Source of the DNA: Dokdonella sp.
GTDB taxonomy: Bacteria; Pseudomonadota; Gammaproteobacteria; Xanthomonadales; Rhodanobacteraceae
Length of the DNA: 5,695 nucleotides
Reading direction: 5' to 3'
NCBI GenBank assembly: GCA_030150315.1
Contig: JASLGB010000400.1
Span: 1-5,695 of the forward strand
In this document: positions 5,130-5,695 of the stretch, piece by piece
Layout: each line of letters opens with the position of its first letter
Numbering within the stretch: the stretch's first letter is position 1
Translations under genes and position numbers: made by a program
Notes under the pieces: generated by a model
The model's database searches: none
What the model saw: only the letters and a program-made list of their open reading frames with translations
Told to the model about the DNA's origin: nothing

Positions 5130-5695
5130 TGCGGAAGCTCCCTCGAAAATTCCTCGATCGCCGCGGCAATTTCCGCGGCGTGGCTGATGAATGGTGCGTG
5201 GCCGCTGTTGATTTCAAGATAGTGGCCGCGCGGTGCCTCGTGCGCCGACCAGCGCAACGCTGCCGCCGGCACCAGCCGGTCACGGCGCGCGGCGATCCAC
5301 AGGCTCGGCAGTGACAGCGCCGCCAGCCGGCCGCGCAGGTCTTCCGTATCCAGCACGCGCAAGCCGTCCTGCAAGGCGCCGATGTCCGGCTCGCCGTGTT
5401 CGAACACCTGCCGCTTCAGCTCGCGCAGTTCCGACTGCGCGTGCGCCGAACCCATAGTTTCCAGCGCCAGGAAACGCTCGATGGCATCGCGGTAGGCCGA
5501 CTCGAGGTCGCGTCCGAAAGCGGCAAACACGTCCATCGGCACGCCATGCGGCCAGTCGGCTGCGGCAACGAAGCGCGGGCTGGACGCGATCATCGCCAAT
5601 CCGCGCACGCCGGTAGCGTGGTCGAGTGCCGCATGCAGGGCAACCGTGCCGCCGAGCGACCAGCCGACCCAGATCGCCGGCGGCGTGCGCGCCGC
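5126..5695 (-). CDS. bioH: Pimeloyl-[acyl-carrier protein] methyl ester carboxylesterase BioH (N-terminus outside window)
   Basis: BioH hydrolyses pimeloyl-ACP methyl ester, ending the elongation cycle started by BioC; it is a cytosolic alpha/beta hydrolase. The last 189 residues are present and the frame is open to the right edge. The nucleophile elbow GWSLGG is at fragment residues 11-16, with the catalytic Ser at 13, Asp at 139 (RRDRLVP) and His at 166 (SGHAPFISH). These spacings nearly equal those of E. coli BioH (S82, D207, H235). ASSPRF, FLALETMG and HAPFISH closely match the E. coli protein. By that comparison about 69 residues and the start codon lie beyond base 5695. A GTG at 5608 would begin a shorter frame but lies after the nucleophile, so it is not a start. 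The gene leads into bioC by an ATGA overlap, and other bio genes (bioB, bioF) would be expected upstream. Confidence 0.96.
   Translation of the reverse strand, partial: AARTPPAIWVGWSLGGTVALHAALDHATGVRGLAMIASSPRFVAAADWPHGVPMDVFAAFGRDLESAYRDAIERFLALETMGSAHAQSELRELKRQVFEHGEPDIGALQDGLRVLDTEDLRGRLAALSLPSLWIAARRDRLVPAAALRWSAHEAPRGHYLEINSGHAPFISHAAEIAAAIEEFSRELPQ
5138..5144 (-). promoter_or_regulatory. Shine-Dalgarno of bioC, inside the end of bioH
   Basis: Minus-strand GAGGGAG lies 8 bases before the bioC ATG and within the last codons of bioH. Together with the ATGA overlap it supports the chosen bioC start and coupled translation. Confidence 0.6.

Noticed and set aside
4344..5222. A 292-codon open frame on the plus strand opposite bioC
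   Set aside because: Antisense to a confidently identified BioC; composition and lack of motifs fit a shadow frame.
3259..5283. A 674-codon minus-strand frame that would fuse extra N-terminal sequence to the transporter
   Set aside because: Everything upstream of 4257 is bioC and bioH read in the wrong frame; the transporter starts at the ATG overlapping the bioC stop.

Overview
The window is high-GC, densely coding bacterial DNA with no mobile element, CRISPR array or RNA gene that I can see. Gene content and protein style (a PEP carboxylase of the gammaproteobacterial type, and a bioH-bioC pair with BioC carrying a long arginine-rich tail) suggest a gammaproteobacterium of the Xanthomonadales/Lysobacterales (Xanthomonadaceae or Rhodanobacteraceae). 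That placement is inferred from sequence impression, not from a search.

Layout. Left (1-1369, minus): the N-terminal half of ppc, phosphoenolpyruvate carboxylase, starting at a GTG and running off the left edge. Its reading frame is broken by an in-frame amber codon at 71-73, although PPC-like sequence continues in the same frame behind it. A perfect 16-bp inverted repeat fills bases 1-45. Middle (1638-3183, plus): a divergently transcribed two-gene unit separated from ppc by a 268-base spacer. The first gene encodes a soluble protein with an ACT-like N-terminus and a V4R domain that keeps a MopR-like zinc site. The second, 28 bases downstream with a near-perfect Shine-Dalgarno, encodes a stand-alone seven-helix MHYT membrane protein. 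A strong hairpin plus T-run at 3196-3237 ends this unit. Right (3259-5695, minus, convergent with the MHYT gene): bioH (5' end outside the window), bioC and a drug/metabolite (DMT) transporter gene, each joined to the next by an ATGA stop/start overlap.

How the genes work together. BioC and BioH make the pimeloyl moiety of biotin: BioC methylates malonyl-ACP to prime it for fatty-acid elongation, and BioH removes the methyl group at the pimeloyl stage. The transporter is translationally coupled to them, but its substrate is unknown. PEP carboxylase refills the TCA cycle with oxaloacetate; it is next to these genes without an obvious functional link.

The best candidate for something undescribed is the ACT-V4R/MHYT pair: two sensor-type proteins with no visible output domain in one transcription unit. 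The most striking raw sequence signal is the amber codon plus perfect hairpin inside ppc, which may be biology or an assembly-end artefact.
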